Shown here piece by piece: positions 41,844-51,140 of a stretch of 64,000 nt of DNA. The stretch comes from Candidatus Muiribacterium halophilum (GTDB taxonomy: Bacteria > Muiribacteriota > Muiribacteriia > Muiribacteriales > Muiribacteriaceae), in the NCBI GenBank assembly GCA_023228995.1, contig JALOAD010000001.1, positions 62,001 to 126,000 on the forward strand. Direction: 5' to 3'. Positions within the stretch are counted from its first letter, which is position 1. The number at the start of each line of letters is the position of its first letter. The notes under the pieces are model-generated. The model saw only the letters and a program-made list of their open reading frames with translations, did no database searches and was not told the DNA's origin. The position numbers and the translations under genes are program-made.

Positions 41844-43265
41844 CTATTTATAAAACAACAAACCTATTCCAGCTTTTGCTTTTCTTTTAAATTCACCAAA
41901 ACTTCTAACAGATAAAACTCTTTTAAGCAAATAAAACGGTCTAAAATAAAAAGATTTATAAGCTTTTTTTACAAGACTATGAAGTTTTTCTTCTGAAATA
42001 ATCTCATTCCAATGAGGAGGAATAAAATCTTTATTAGGATTTTGGGCAAATTCTTTCCAAATATCTTTTTTAAAAACATTATTTTTTAAACCTAAAAAAT
42101 ATAACTCGGTTGCAGGAAACGGACTTGTAATAGTAACATGTACATAGTCAGGATTTAATTTTTTCATAAATTTAATTGTTTTTTCAACATCTTCAACAGT
42201 TTCTTCAGGAGAACCAATCATAAAATACGCTAAAGTCTGAATTTTAGCTTTTTTAGTTTCTTTAAAAACTTTTAAAGCTTGTTCTAAAGTTATACCTTTT
42301 CTCAAAACTTTAAGAATTTTTTCACTTCCAGACTCAACTCCATAATGAATTCTCTCACAACCAGCTTTTTTCATAAGACAAAGAAGCTCATAATCTACAG
42401 TATTAACTCTGGCTCTTACATCCCAACCGATTTTTTTATGTAAGTTTTTTTTTATAAGAATTTCACAAATTTCAACAACTCTTTCTCTTATAATCGTAAA
42501 AGTATCATCATATATTAGAAATTCATTAATACCCATTTCATAACATTTTTCAATTTCATCAACAACATTTTTTGCAGTTCTTGCTCTAAATTTATCTCCT
42601 AAATGAGGTCTATCACAAAAAAGACATTTATATGGACAACCTCTGCTTGTAAACATTGTTGTAACAGGAGTTCTTTTGGCAATTACTGAATTATATTTTT
42701 TAAAAAAAGTTAATTCTCTTGCAGGAAATTGAACTGTATCAAGATTTTCAATTAATGGTGGTGGCGGATTTTTGTGAATATTTCCGTCTTTTTTGACAAA
42801 ACAAGCACCAGGTACTTTTTTAAGTAATTCTTCATTATTTATATTTTTAAAAAAATCAGGAGCTGTAAAATCAGCTTCTCCAATAAGAACTGCATCTACC
42901 CAAGACAATCTTGCTGTTTCTTCTGGATAAATATAAATATGAGGTCCACCTAATATAATTTTAATATTTGGATTTATGCTTTTGCATAATTGAGCTGTTT
43001 TTTTAACATCAAATATACAAAATGTCATAAGTGTCATTCCTACAACATCAGGTTTGATAGTTTCAATTCGTTTTTTTAATTGTTTATAATTTAATTCTTC
43101 AACTTGACAATCTAAAACTTGTACATCCATACCTGCATTTTTTAAAGAACTAGCAATATATAAAAGTCCTAATGGAGGATTATAACCTCGTGATTCTTCA
43201 AGAATTTCAGGATTATTAGCAATTAGAGTATTTCTATCAGGTTGATTTATAAGAAGAATTCTCAT
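41844..43265 (-). CDS. B12-binding radical SAM protein
   Basis: The N-terminal 180 residues are a cobalamin-binding Rossmann domain (NPPLGLLYIASSLKNAGMDV, DVVGMTLMTFC, GGPHIYIYPE). The radical SAM domain carries the iron-sulfur motif in TSRGCPYKCLFCDRPHLG with Cys near 209, 213 and 216, then GINEFLIYDDTF and the GVESGSEKILKVLRKG box. Such enzymes methylate unreactive carbon or phosphorus, or modify lipids and cofactors. The C-terminal 90 residues are basic. It follows the glycosyltransferase gene directly (stop and start adjacent), so it may modify a lipid or glycan product. Ribosome binding site AGAGG lies within the end of the previous gene. Confidence 0.92.
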   Translation of the reverse strand: MRILLINQPDRNTLIANNPEILEESRGYNPPLGLLYIASSLKNAGMDVQVLDCQVEELNYKQLKKRIETIKPDVVGMTLMTFCIFDVKKTAQLCKSINPNIKIILGGPHIYIYPEETARLSWVDAVLIGEADFTAPDFFKNINNEELLKKVPGACFVKKDGNIHKNPPPPLIENLDTVQFPARELTFFKKYNSVIAKRTPVTTMFTSRGCPYKCLFCDRPHLGDKFRARTAKNVVDEIEKCYEMGINEFLIYDDTFTIIRERVVEICEILIKKNLHKKIGWDVRARVNTVDYELLCLMKKAGCERIHYGVESGSEKILKVLRKGITLEQALKVFKETKKAKIQTLAYFMIGSPEETVEDVEKTIKFMKKLNPDYVHVTITSPFPATELYFLGLKNNVFKKDIWKEFAQNPNKDFIPPHWNEIISEEKLHSLVKKAYKSFYFRPFYLLKRVLSVRSFGEFKRKAKAGIGLLFYK

Positions 43266-44126
43266 TTATTTACCTCTTTTGACAATAAGTTCTGCAAGAA
43301 GTCCCATACAAAAAGTCTGTACAGAAGTTAAAATTGTTATAAGAACTGTCATATCCAACACTTTATCCATATAAAAAAATGAATATAAAAAAACTGCTAT
43401 TCCAGCAAGAAATATCATTAAAGATAAAGGAAGAAAAAATCTTAATGGTGAAAAATAAAAAACTGTTTTCCAAACTAAAATAAAAAAATTAATTGTATCC
43501 CTTATAGGTCTAATTTTAGAATTTCCTTCTCTGATTTTATAATCTATTTCTCTATAATCTATAAAAAATTTTTCTGAAAAAGTCACTAATGTTGTTGTTG
43601 AAGTAAATGAAAAACCATCTGGAATTATCTTTAAATTTCTCAATGCTATATCTTTTTTAAATATTCTAAATCCTGAATTAAGATCTGGAATACTAAAACC
43701 TGATATATAACTTGCAAATAATCTCAAAACAGCTTTTGCAGGTCTTCTTATTAATGGAATATGAGAACGTTTCCTTGCGCCTACAAGCATATCAAGAGAA
43801 TTTTTTGTGTAAATCTCATAAAATTCAGCCATTCTTTCATTTGGATATGTTCCATCTGCATCTGTTATAAATATATTTTGACTAAGACTTTCTTTTATAC
43901 CTCTTTTTAATGAATATCCATAACCTGAATTTACTCTATTTCTTAATACTTTTACATCTTTGAAATTTTCTCTGATTATTTCAGAAGAACCATCATTGCT
44001 TCCATCATCAATTGCGATTATTTCATAACTAATTTCTTTATTTAAAAATGATTTTTTAATTTCATTTATTGTTGATACAATTGATTCTTTTTCATTATAT
44101 ACAGGTATTAATATAGTTAAGTTCAT
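43266..44126 (-). CDS. GT2 glycosyltransferase (DPM1-like) with C-terminal membrane helices
   Basis: The start is placed at 44126 because a promoter (44164-44136) ends nine bases before it; the longer frame to 44177 runs through the promoter. The 286-residue product has the GT-A fold with LIPVYNEKESIVSTINEIKK, AIDDGSNDGSSEII, TDADGTYPNERMAEFYEIY and the catalytic-loop region NSGFRIFKKDIALR. Two membrane helices follow (about 215-235 and 245-275), as in dolichol- or undecaprenyl-phosphate sugar transferases. It should move a sugar from a nucleotide donor to a lipid phosphate. There is no ribosome binding site, which fits the near-leaderless message. Confidence 0.92.
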   Translation of the reverse strand: MNLTILIPVYNEKESIVSTINEIKKSFLNKEISYEIIAIDDGSNDGSSEIIRENFKDVKVLRNRVNSGYGYSLKRGIKESLSQNIFITDADGTYPNERMAEFYEIYTKNSLDMLVGARKRSHIPLIRRPAKAVLRLFASYISGFSIPDLNSGFRIFKKDIALRNLKIIPDGFSFTSTTTLVTFSEKFFIDYREIDYKIREGNSKIRPIRDTINFFILVWKTVFYFSPLRFFLPLSLMIFLAGIAVFLYSFFYMDKVLDMTVLITILTSVQTFCMGLLAELIVKRGK

Positions 44127-44135
44127 AATGTAGTG

Positions 44136-44164
44136 ATTATACACTAATACCATGGATTTTTCAA
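44136..44164 (-). promoter_or_regulatory. Promoter of the GT2 and radical SAM operon, near-leaderless
   Basis: Minus strand: TTGAAA (44164-44159), 17-bp spacer, TATAAT (44141-44136), then nine bases to the ATG at 44126. The same boxes and spacing as the fliE promoter. Confidence 0.7.
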
Positions 44165-44296
44165 AATCATACCACATAACCTCAGCAAAACCTCATGTAT
44201 ATTAAGTTTCAATTCATAAAACTTTAAATTATTCAATACAGTTAACGATAAAGTCGATAATGTTAGTGAAACAATTTCTATCCTGATGAGGTTTTT

Positions 44297-44593
44297 ATGT
44301 GCGAAGATGATATTTATATTCAGTTTAAGAAAAATTTTAATGAAAAGATAAAACTAATTGAAAATATTCTTAATAAACAAGAAATTGACATTTCTGAATC
44401 TGATATTATCACTCTAGAACAAATGTTTCATTCTTTAAAAGGAAATTTGGTATCTTTACATTTTGAAAAATCATTTGTGAATGATTCAGGTGCCAAAATT
44501 CATAATTTACTTTCAAAGAGTAAAACTTGTAACAAATCTTTAATAAAAGAATATTTCAACGAACTTAAAGTCAGGGCGGAAAGCGAACTTTAA
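44297..44593 (+). CDS. HPt-domain phosphotransfer protein, 98 aa
   Basis: Start with GATGAGG seven bases upstream. The 98-residue, all-helical product has QMFHSLKGNLVSLHFEKSF with the His-Ser-Leu-Lys-Gly pattern of the phospho-accepting HPt helix, followed by GAKIHNLLSKSK. HPt proteins shuttle phosphoryl groups between receivers. It is a stand-alone module with no adjacent kinase or receiver, so its partners lie elsewhere; the degenerate kinase at 28357 and the hybrid kinase at 36422 are possible but unproved. The CarD-like gene follows 18 bases later in the same direction. Confidence 0.8.
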   Translation: MCEDDIYIQFKKNFNEKIKLIENILNKQEIDISESDIITLEQMFHSLKGNLVSLHFEKSFVNDSGAKIHNLLSKSKTCNKSLIKEYFNELKVRAESEL

Positions 44594-44611
44594 TTAAAGG
44601 GAGGAATTCAG

Positions 44612-45118
44612 ATGTATATTACCGGCGATAAAGTACTTCATCCGCTACATGGTGCAGGTATAATTGAAGGCATCGAAGCTAAAAAAGTTCTTGTTAAAAC
44701 CATGAAGTTTTATATTTTCAATCCAGCAGATATTTCTGTTGAAAAAATTTATATTCCTGTAAATAATGCAGACAACATTGGAATTAGATATCTTGTTGAA
44801 GATAAAATGCTTAAACTTGTTGAGGATTATTTGAAAGATCCTTATGATCTAATTATTGATGAACCTTGGAAATCACAGTTTAAAAAACAAGAAACATTAG
44901 TAAATTCAGGAAATATCATGGAAGTTGCTAAAGCTTTTAAATTTTTATTTTATAAAAGTCTAAAGAAAAAATTAGGTGAAATGGATAAATGGCTTTTTAG
45001 AAAAGCTAGAGATATTATATCATCTGAAATGCATCTTGTAAGAAATATCACAATCGAAAAATGCAGTGAATTTATTATAGAAATAGTAAATTCTTCTGTT
45101 ATAGACGAAGTTGCATAA
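44612..45118 (+). CDS. CarD-family transcription regulator
   Basis: Start with GGGAGGAATTCAG. The N-terminal 55 residues are the CarD/TRCF RNA-polymerase interaction domain: GDKVLHPLHGAGIIEGIEAK, then MKFYIFNPADISVEKIYIPV. The C-terminal 100 residues are helical (VAKAFKFLFYKSLKKKLGEM, KWLFRKARDIISSEMHLVRN) and match the DNA-binding CarD part. CarD binds the RNAP beta lobe and stabilises open promoters. Length is normal. It probably shares a transcript with the HPt gene upstream and ends at a strong terminator. Confidence 0.95.
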   Translation: MYITGDKVLHPLHGAGIIEGIEAKKVLVKTMKFYIFNPADISVEKIYIPVNNADNIGIRYLVEDKMLKLVEDYLKDPYDLIIDEPWKSQFKKQETLVNSGNIMEVAKAFKFLFYKSLKKKLGEMDKWLFRKARDIISSEMHLVRNITIEKCSEFIIEIVNSSVIDEVA

Positions 45119-45140
45119 AATTTAATATAAACATATATAT

Positions 45141-45172
45141 AAAAAAAAAGCCACCGAAACGGTGGCTTTTTT
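45141..45172. terminator. Bidirectional intrinsic terminator between carD-like and deiminase genes
   Basis: AAAAAAAAAGCCACCG, loop AAA, CGGTGGCTTTTTT. It lies 23 bases after the plus-strand stop and 27 bases after the minus-strand one, so it serves both convergent genes. Confidence 0.95.
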
Positions 45173-45198
45173 GCTTTCTTGTTATATAAGTAATTAAC

Positions 45199-46668
45199 TT
45201 ATTTTACTATAAAACTTAATACTCCAGCTTGTGGAGCTTTGTCTGGAAGTGTTTCATACATTCCATTGATGTTTTCTGCTTCAATGAAATAATAAACTTC
45301 AGTTCCATTACTCTGAGCAGGAATTGCAGCTATAAATTTACCATCAATTTCAACAGCTTCAGTTTTAGCAAATGGACCTTCTGAATCATTTGAATAATAA
45401 ACACTTACATTGTCTTTATCAAGTTCTTTTGTTGAAAAAACTTCAAATTCAATGTAAATCTCTTCTCCACTTCTTGCATCAACAATTTCATTAGCTCTGA
45501 TTTCAAGAGGGTCTTTCATAACCATTTTAGTAATACAATGAATTGCTCCATTAGCCTGAATTACATCTTTTGCCATAAATCCTCTAACATCATATCCAGG
45601 AAGAGCTTTTCTGTATATATCAAGAGCTACTTTATCAAGATCAAAACCATAAATAGGAACAAGCACTTTATTATTACAAATAAGTGAATTTGTATAAGAA
45701 TATGAAGTTCCGTTATATCTTGGCATAGGCATTCTTATAACTTTGAATTTTTCACCTTTACCATTGGTTTCATTAGCCATTTTTTCAGCATTTCTATTTA
45801 AAATATAATAATTATCTTCAGCACCATCTGAAGGTTTTGCGTATTCACCAATTATTATTGTTTTATCATCAAGCAATTTTGAGAACATATCAACATGTCC
45901 AGTACCATCTCTTTTCATTTGCTCAAGTATAATAGTTTTTTTGACATTAAAAAGTTGTTTCATGTATTTTTCAAGCTGTGGAACTGAAAGTTCAGGCATT
46001 CCACCCTGACTTGGATCAAAAACAACATCTGTCATTATTGCAACATTATGTCCATCAAGCTGAAAATTTCCACCAGGCATAATAAGATCAGTAACATTGT
46101 TTTTAACATTCAATATTGAAGCTATTTTTTCAGGAAATCTATCATCTAATGGTCTAGGTCTGTTATATTTAAAATCAATAACTTCTCTATCTCCATCTTC
46201 AGTATATATCCACCAAGGACCGTAATCTCTCATCCATACTGAGTTTAAACCATACTCTAATATAACAACATTTGTCATATTAACACCAGCATTTCTAAGT
46301 TCAGTTTTTACTGATTCAGCAGATGCTCCACCATACCATGAAGACCCACCACTAGCTACAACCCATGCAATTTCATCTTCAGCAACAAATTTAATCAATT
46401 GTTTTATAAGTGAAGTGTATGACATATAAGAAAAACATACGCCATCTGAAGGTTCAAATTCTGCTGGTCCATAAAAATTCCCTTGAGGAAGTCTTAATCC
46501 AGCTCTAGTTAAAGGTTCTAGTTTACTTTCTCGATACTCTTGATAATGGTTTGTAATAAAATCTTTTTCCGCTTCAGTCATTGATTTTGGAAGAGGTTTA
46601 ACCTGTCCAAAAGCAGCAGAAGCTGAAAAAACCATTGCCAAAGCTAATAGCAAGGTTCTTTTTTTCAT
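45199..46668 (-). CDS. Secreted agmatine/peptidyl-arginine deiminase-family protein
   Basis: 489 residues with a signal peptide ending SAAFG. The PAD_porph/agmatine deiminase pattern is clear: SVWMRDYGPWWIY, PGGNFQLDGHNVAI, RDGTGHVDMFSKLLDD and ANGAIHCITKMV with the catalytic Cys near residue 377. The family converts a guanidinium group to citrulline or carbamoyl-putrescine. Export and an added C-terminal beta domain of about 90 residues (SGEEIYIEFEVFSTKELDKD, Ig-like) recall the bacterial peptidyl-arginine deiminase of Porphyromonas rather than cytosolic agmatine deiminase. A ribosome binding site AGGGGG is present. Substrate, free or protein arginine, is not known. Confidence 0.88.
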   Translation of the reverse strand: MKKRTLLLALAMVFSASAAFGQVKPLPKSMTEAEKDFITNHYQEYRESKLEPLTRAGLRLPQGNFYGPAEFEPSDGVCFSYMSYTSLIKQLIKFVAEDEIAWVVASGGSSWYGGASAESVKTELRNAGVNMTNVVILEYGLNSVWMRDYGPWWIYTEDGDREVIDFKYNRPRPLDDRFPEKIASILNVKNNVTDLIMPGGNFQLDGHNVAIMTDVVFDPSQGGMPELSVPQLEKYMKQLFNVKKTIILEQMKRDGTGHVDMFSKLLDDKTIIIGEYAKPSDGAEDNYYILNRNAEKMANETNGKGEKFKVIRMPMPRYNGTSYSYTNSLICNNKVLVPIYGFDLDKVALDIYRKALPGYDVRGFMAKDVIQANGAIHCITKMVMKDPLEIRANEIVDARSGEEIYIEFEVFSTKELDKDNVSVYYSNDSEGPFAKTEAVEIDGKFIAAIPAQSNGTEVYYFIEAENINGMYETLPDKAPQAGVLSFIVK

Positions 46669-46774
46669 ACTACCCCCTGAATAATAAAATTCTTGATTTA
46701 ATTATAAAAGATAAAAAAACTATAAGCAAGTGATTTTTTTTTAAAAATTTTTTTAGTTTTTTTGAAAAGTTTTT

Positions 46775-47173
46775 TTATCTATATAAATTCAAATATACAT
46801 AAATACAAGCTGTATGAACAACTTTCACATTGTTTTTTTCAAATATATTGAGTAATTCATCGCTTATTGCACCTGGCTGAAGCCAAACAAATTTAATATT
46901 TTTTTTTATTATATCTTCCGCAATTTTAATACCAATTTCCGGATTAACTACAAAAACAGCTCCATCAATGTTACTTTCAATATCTAAAACTGAATTATAT
47001 ACTTTATTACCCTCAATTTCTTTTAAGGATTTATGCACAGGAACAACTTCATAACCTTTTTCAGATAATTTTTTGAAAATTTTATAACCCCATTTATCAG
47101 GTTTAGATGAAGCTCCAATTACAGCAATTTTTTTTAGTTCAACAAAACTTTCAATTATTTCAGATTGATTCAT
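46775..47173 (-). CDS. CoA-binding domain protein (YccU-like)
   Basis: 132 residues in a single Rossmann fold: KKIAVIGASSKPDKWGYKIF with the nucleotide loop, EVVPVHKS, DGAVFVVNPEIG and FVWLQPGAIS, ending with VVHTACIYVYLNLYR. These match CoA_binding_2 proteins, which bind CoA thioesters and have no settled function. Ribosome binding site GGAGG. A likely stand-alone gene. Confidence 0.92.
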   Translation of the reverse strand: MNQSEIIESFVELKKIAVIGASSKPDKWGYKIFKKLSEKGYEVVPVHKSLKEIEGNKVYNSVLDIESNIDGAVFVVNPEIGIKIAEDIIKKNIKFVWLQPGAISDELLNIFEKNNVKVVHTACIYVYLNLYR

Positions 47174-47206
47174 AAAAACACCTCCATAGAAAATTATAAA
47201 ACTGTT

Positions 47207-48097
47207 TTATTGTGATATTAGTCTTAAAACAGCTTTTTCTTTCATTTTAGCTTCAACCATAATATCGCAACAAATATTTACTGGAATATTATTAATTATA
47301 TCAGTAAATTCATTAAAATCATAATCTTCAATATAATCAGTATGAGAACAACCTTTCACACCTTTTTTAGACGAAATATGAAAAATAGGAATATCACCTT
47401 TCCACGAATTAACAACTTTTTTTATATTATCAATAATATTTAAACGCCAATTATCTTTAAAATCAGCATTACATTTATGATGCAGAATATCAAAAACAAC
47501 CGGAATATCTAATTTTTGAGAAATTTCAAGAACATCAACAATATTATAACTTTTATCATCATTTTCAATAATAAGTTTTTTTTGAGCCCTTTCAGATAAT
47601 CTATAAAAATTCTTACAAAATCTTTCAATTGCTGAAATTTTATCTCCGTATACTCCGCCAATATGAATAACTATTTTACCTTTATCAGGATATAAAAAAT
47701 CAAGAAAATCAGAATGAAATTCAATTTCTTTCAAAGCATTAAAGACAACATTATCATTAAGAGAATTCAAAACAGTATATTGACCAGGATGCATAGAAAA
47801 TCTCATATCAGAAACTTGAGCAAGTTTTCTTAAAGATTTTATCTTATCACCAAAATCAGCTTTCCAGTCAAAGTTAAAATCTCTATGAGAAGCAAGAGGA
47901 ATAATCTCAGAACCAATTCTAAAAAAGTTAATTTTATTCGCTTGATTCCATAAAATAATATCTTTCAAAGAATCAAGATTATAATTAACAATGTCAAAAT
48001 ATTTATCATAATTAAGATTTTTTAACCTTAAAGTCTTGTTTGTAGTTCTACCAAGTCCTGTATTAATACAAGCATAACCTAAATATCTAATTTTCAT
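47207..48097 (-). CDS. uvsE: UV damage endonuclease UvsE
   Basis: UvsE nicks DNA next to UV photoproducts and starts alternative excision repair. The 296-residue TIM barrel shows the family opening MKIRYLGYACINTGL, NYNLDSLKDIILWNQANKIN, FRIGSEIIPLASH, RFSMHPGQYTVLNS, VIHIGGVYGDK, LIIENDDKSYNI and VFDILHHKCN, which supply the three-metal site. Length is typical. Start has AGAGG upstream. It sits alone or with the CoA-binding gene 33 bases downstream. Confidence 0.97.
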   Translation of the reverse strand: MKIRYLGYACINTGLGRTTNKTLRLKNLNYDKYFDIVNYNLDSLKDIILWNQANKINFFRIGSEIIPLASHRDFNFDWKADFGDKIKSLRKLAQVSDMRFSMHPGQYTVLNSLNDNVVFNALKEIEFHSDFLDFLYPDKGKIVIHIGGVYGDKISAIERFCKNFYRLSERAQKKLIIENDDKSYNIVDVLEISQKLDIPVVFDILHHKCNADFKDNWRLNIIDNIKKVVNSWKGDIPIFHISSKKGVKGCSHTDYIEDYDFNEFTDIINNIPVNICCDIMVEAKMKEKAVLRLISQ

Positions 48098-48389
48098 TTG
48101 TTAACCTCTTGGGGTCGGTCCACTATTTGTTTACAACCAAAATAATTATAAGTATATATAAATTTGCAATTTTGACTTTTTTTAGTAAAAAAACATGTTT
48201 ATAACGATTTAACCAAACAAAAATTTATAAGAATTAAAAAAAATTAATAATAATTTTTAATAAATTTTTGATTTTTGCAATTATTAAATAGTATATAACA
48301 ATTTTTATCTTAAAATTTCTTAATCCCTTGCAAAATCTATAAAAAACAATATTTTTTTATATTTTGTCAAGAATTAAGGTCCGACACCA
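48098..48389. other. AT-rich intergenic stretch bordered by GGTC-type words
   Basis: No gene. GGGGTCGGTCC at 48111-48121 and GGTCCGACACC at 48378-48388 lie at the two ends in inverted orientation. The second, with GTCAAGAATTAAGGTCCGAC, looks like a form of a widespread extragenic repeat word. What lies between is nearly pure AT with no further structure seen. Confidence 0.5.
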
Positions 48390-49754
48390 TCACTTTACAA
48401 AATTTCCTATTTTTTTAATTATTTTGTCATTATCTACTACTATTTCACCTGATATAAAAACTCTTTTGATTTTTCCTTTGAATTTTCTTCCTTCAAATGG
48501 TGTGTATTTGCCTATACTTTCAAATAATTGTCCTTCTACTGTAAAGTTTTCGTCTGGATTAAATAAAATAAAATCTGCATCTGCTCCTGGATTTATATTT
48601 CCTTTTGCTGGATAAAGTCCGAAAAATTTTGCAGCATTTTGTGAACTTATTTCTATTAATCTTTTTAATGATAATTTCCCTGATATATATCCTTCTGATA
48701 AAATATATGCAAATACTATTTCAACTCCTGGTATTCCAGCATAGTCTTTCCATATATCTCCTGTGTTTTTTTCTGTTTTTACATTACAAGGAGCATGATC
48801 TGTTGTTATAAACGATATATTACCTTTTTTTAAATAATTCCATAATGCTTCGGAATCTTCTTGATTTTTAACAACAGGTGCTGTTTTTAATATTCCTCCA
48901 AAAGTATTTAAATCATTTTCATTAAATTCAAGATAATGTGGGCAAGTTTCACATGTAATAAAAGTTCCTTTTTTTTGCCATTCATTTACAAGCTCTACTC
49001 CTTCTGCTGAACTTATATGTACAATATGTATTTTCGCACCTGTGAGTTTTGCCATATATGCTACATTATTTATTGCTAATAATTCGACTTCTACTGGTCT
49101 GGAATCTGCATAATCTAAAGGTGATTTTTTGCCTGAATTTTTAATTTTTGTTGTAAGTGTATTTACAATTGAAGGATCTTCTGCATGAATCATTATTGGT
49201 ATATCATTTAAAACCGCAGCTTTCATTGTTTCAAAAATCTGAAAATTATCTAGTGCTTTGAATGTTTCCATTCCTGAAACAGTATATATTTTTAATGCTG
49301 TTACTCCAAGTGTTTTTAATTGTTTTACTCTGCTATAAACATCAAAATAATTATCTTCAAATAAATTTCCTGATATTCCTCCGTGAAGTGCAAAATTACA
49401 CCATGCATTATCTTTTATTATATTTAATTTATTATTAAATCCTTTTTCATCAACTACTGGCGGAAGTGATGTGCATGGCATATCAATAATTGTTGTTACG
49501 CCACCTTTAACTGCTCCTTTTGTACCTTTTTCAAAAGTCTCATGATTTTCAAATCCAGGAGTATTAAAATGAACATGGGAATCAATTCCACCTGGCAACA
49601 TATATTCGCCATTTCCTTCAATGATTTCAACATTTTCAAGCAATATATCATCTTTATATATAAAAGTTCTTATTTTTTGGTCAAAAAGTACATTTCCTTT
49701 TTCAAATCTATCATTTACTGGGTAATAAACATTTTTTAACAATTTTTTCTTCAT
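48390..49754 (-). CDS. Cyclic amidohydrolase (dihydroorotase/allantoinase-like)
   Basis: 454-residue metal-dependent hydrolase. The first metal ligands are in GGIDSHVHFNTPG, the carbamylated-lysine region is ALKIYTVSGMETF, then IMIHAEDPS, KIHIVHISSAEGVELVNEWQ, ITCETCPHYLEFNENDLNTF and FITTDHAPC with the catalytic Asp. The TCETCPHYLEF box is frequent in allantoinase and dihydroorotase-like enzymes. It opens a cyclic amide ring in purine or pyrimidine metabolism; substrate is not decided by sequence. No pyr or all genes are adjacent. Start with AGAGG upstream. Confidence 0.9.
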   Translation of the reverse strand: MKKKLLKNVYYPVNDRFEKGNVLFDQKIRTFIYKDDILLENVEIIEGNGEYMLPGGIDSHVHFNTPGFENHETFEKGTKGAVKGGVTTIIDMPCTSLPPVVDEKGFNNKLNIIKDNAWCNFALHGGISGNLFEDNYFDVYSRVKQLKTLGVTALKIYTVSGMETFKALDNFQIFETMKAAVLNDIPIMIHAEDPSIVNTLTTKIKNSGKKSPLDYADSRPVEVELLAINNVAYMAKLTGAKIHIVHISSAEGVELVNEWQKKGTFITCETCPHYLEFNENDLNTFGGILKTAPVVKNQEDSEALWNYLKKGNISFITTDHAPCNVKTEKNTGDIWKDYAGIPGVEIVFAYILSEGYISGKLSLKRLIEISSQNAAKFFGLYPAKGNINPGADADFILFNPDENFTVEGQLFESIGKYTPFEGRKFKGKIKRVFISGEIVVDNDKIIKKIGNFVK

Positions 49755-49769
49755 ATTTTACCTCTTTAT

Positions 49770-51140
49770 TTAGTTTGAATTCTCATCAAGTCGTCTTGCA
49801 GCAAGAATTCCTGTTGCTGCAGCACTTACTATGTTTCCAGCTACTCCAGCTCCGTCACCTGCTATAAAAAGTCCAGCTATATCTGTTTTTAGACAATCAT
49901 TATGTATTTCTGTAGAAAAAAACTTTATTTCAGGAGCATATAAAAGAGTGGACGGAGATGCTATTCCATGAATTACTTTATCTAATTTTTCAAGCCCTTC
50001 TATGAGATTAACTACAATTCTTTGAGGTAAAGCCATTCCAATATCACCTGGAATTACATCTTTAAAAGTTGGAATAATATGACTATTATTAATTCTCTGC
50101 CATGTACTTCTTCTGCCTTTTTTTAAATCTATAAATCTCTGAACAATTGGTTTTCCGCCACCAACCATTGTTGCTAATTGTCCTATTGATTTACCATAGG
50201 CAAAAGTATCGTTTACTGGTTCAGTCAAAGTAACTTTGCTTAAAAATGCAAAATTTGTATTATTCGATTTTTTATTTTTTTCAGCATGACCATTTACACA
50301 AACAAAATCTTGATAATTTTCTTTTGCAACAAAACCACCTTTATTGGTGCAAAAAGTTCTAAGCTGATCATCATAAGTATCACCATAAATAAAAAATGTA
50401 GGATCATAAACAACATCGGTTATATCATCCATTATTTGATTAGGAACTTCAACTCTTACACCAATTTCAACTGGTTGATAATCTACTTTTAATCCTAATC
50501 TAATACATTCTTTATAAAACCATTTAGCACCAACTCTTCCAGGTGCTGCAATAATATTTTCGCAAAATATCTCTTCTTTTGAAGTAGTTACACTTTTTAC
50601 TTTTCCGTTTTCAGTATTTATATTATGAACTTTTTCAGATAATCTAAATTCAACACCATTTTTTTTCAAATAATCCATCATATTTGTCATATAAGTTGGA
50701 AGCATATCAGAACCAAGATGTTTTTGTTTTATAAGCATAAGGTCAAAACCATTTTTTAAAGCAGATTGCCTGATTTTACGAGCTTTTTCCATATCTGTTG
50801 GAAAAACTTTGCCATCCATTCCAAATTTAGTAAATATTTTTTCAGAATCTTCTATAAGTAAAGATGCTTGATCATAGGAAAGGTATTTTGTAAGGTCAGT
50901 TTTGCCTAAAGTTGGTATAAAATTAAGTTTTCCATCAGAAAACAATCCAGCTCCACCAACACCAGACATAATATTACATGGATTACAATTAATGCAATCC
51001 TTATCATACTTAACAGGACAATTTCTTTTTGCTGGAGATTTTCCTTCATCTATAATAATTACTTTTCGTCCAATAAGAGTAAAAGCTGCAAAAAGTCCAG
51101 CTGGTCCAGCTCCGATTATAACAATATCTGCTTTTTTCAT
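49770..51140 (-). CDS. FAD-dependent oxidoreductase (COG2509-like)
   Basis: 456 residues. The N-terminal dinucleotide fold IVIIGAGPAGLFAAFTL binds FAD, followed by a Cys-rich NCPVKYDKDCINCNPCNIMS region and GVGGAGLFSDGKLN. The C-terminal GLFIAGDGAGVAGNIVSAAA is the second flavin box. This matches a family of predicted FAD dehydrogenases of unknown substrate. The four Cys may bind a metal or a cluster. It lies 15 bases upstream of the amidohydrolase gene, so the two form an operon, which hints at a shared pathway in nitrogen-compound degradation. Confidence 0.9.
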   Translation of the reverse strand: MKKADIVIIGAGPAGLFAAFTLIGRKVIIIDEGKSPAKRNCPVKYDKDCINCNPCNIMSGVGGAGLFSDGKLNFIPTLGKTDLTKYLSYDQASLLIEDSEKIFTKFGMDGKVFPTDMEKARKIRQSALKNGFDLMLIKQKHLGSDMLPTYMTNMMDYLKKNGVEFRLSEKVHNINTENGKVKSVTTSKEEIFCENIIAAPGRVGAKWFYKECIRLGLKVDYQPVEIGVRVEVPNQIMDDITDVVYDPTFFIYGDTYDDQLRTFCTNKGGFVAKENYQDFVCVNGHAEKNKKSNNTNFAFLSKVTLTEPVNDTFAYGKSIGQLATMVGGGKPIVQRFIDLKKGRRSTWQRINNSHIIPTFKDVIPGDIGMALPQRIVVNLIEGLEKLDKVIHGIASPSTLLYAPEIKFFSTEIHNDCLKTDIAGLFIAGDGAGVAGNIVSAAATGILAARRLDENSN

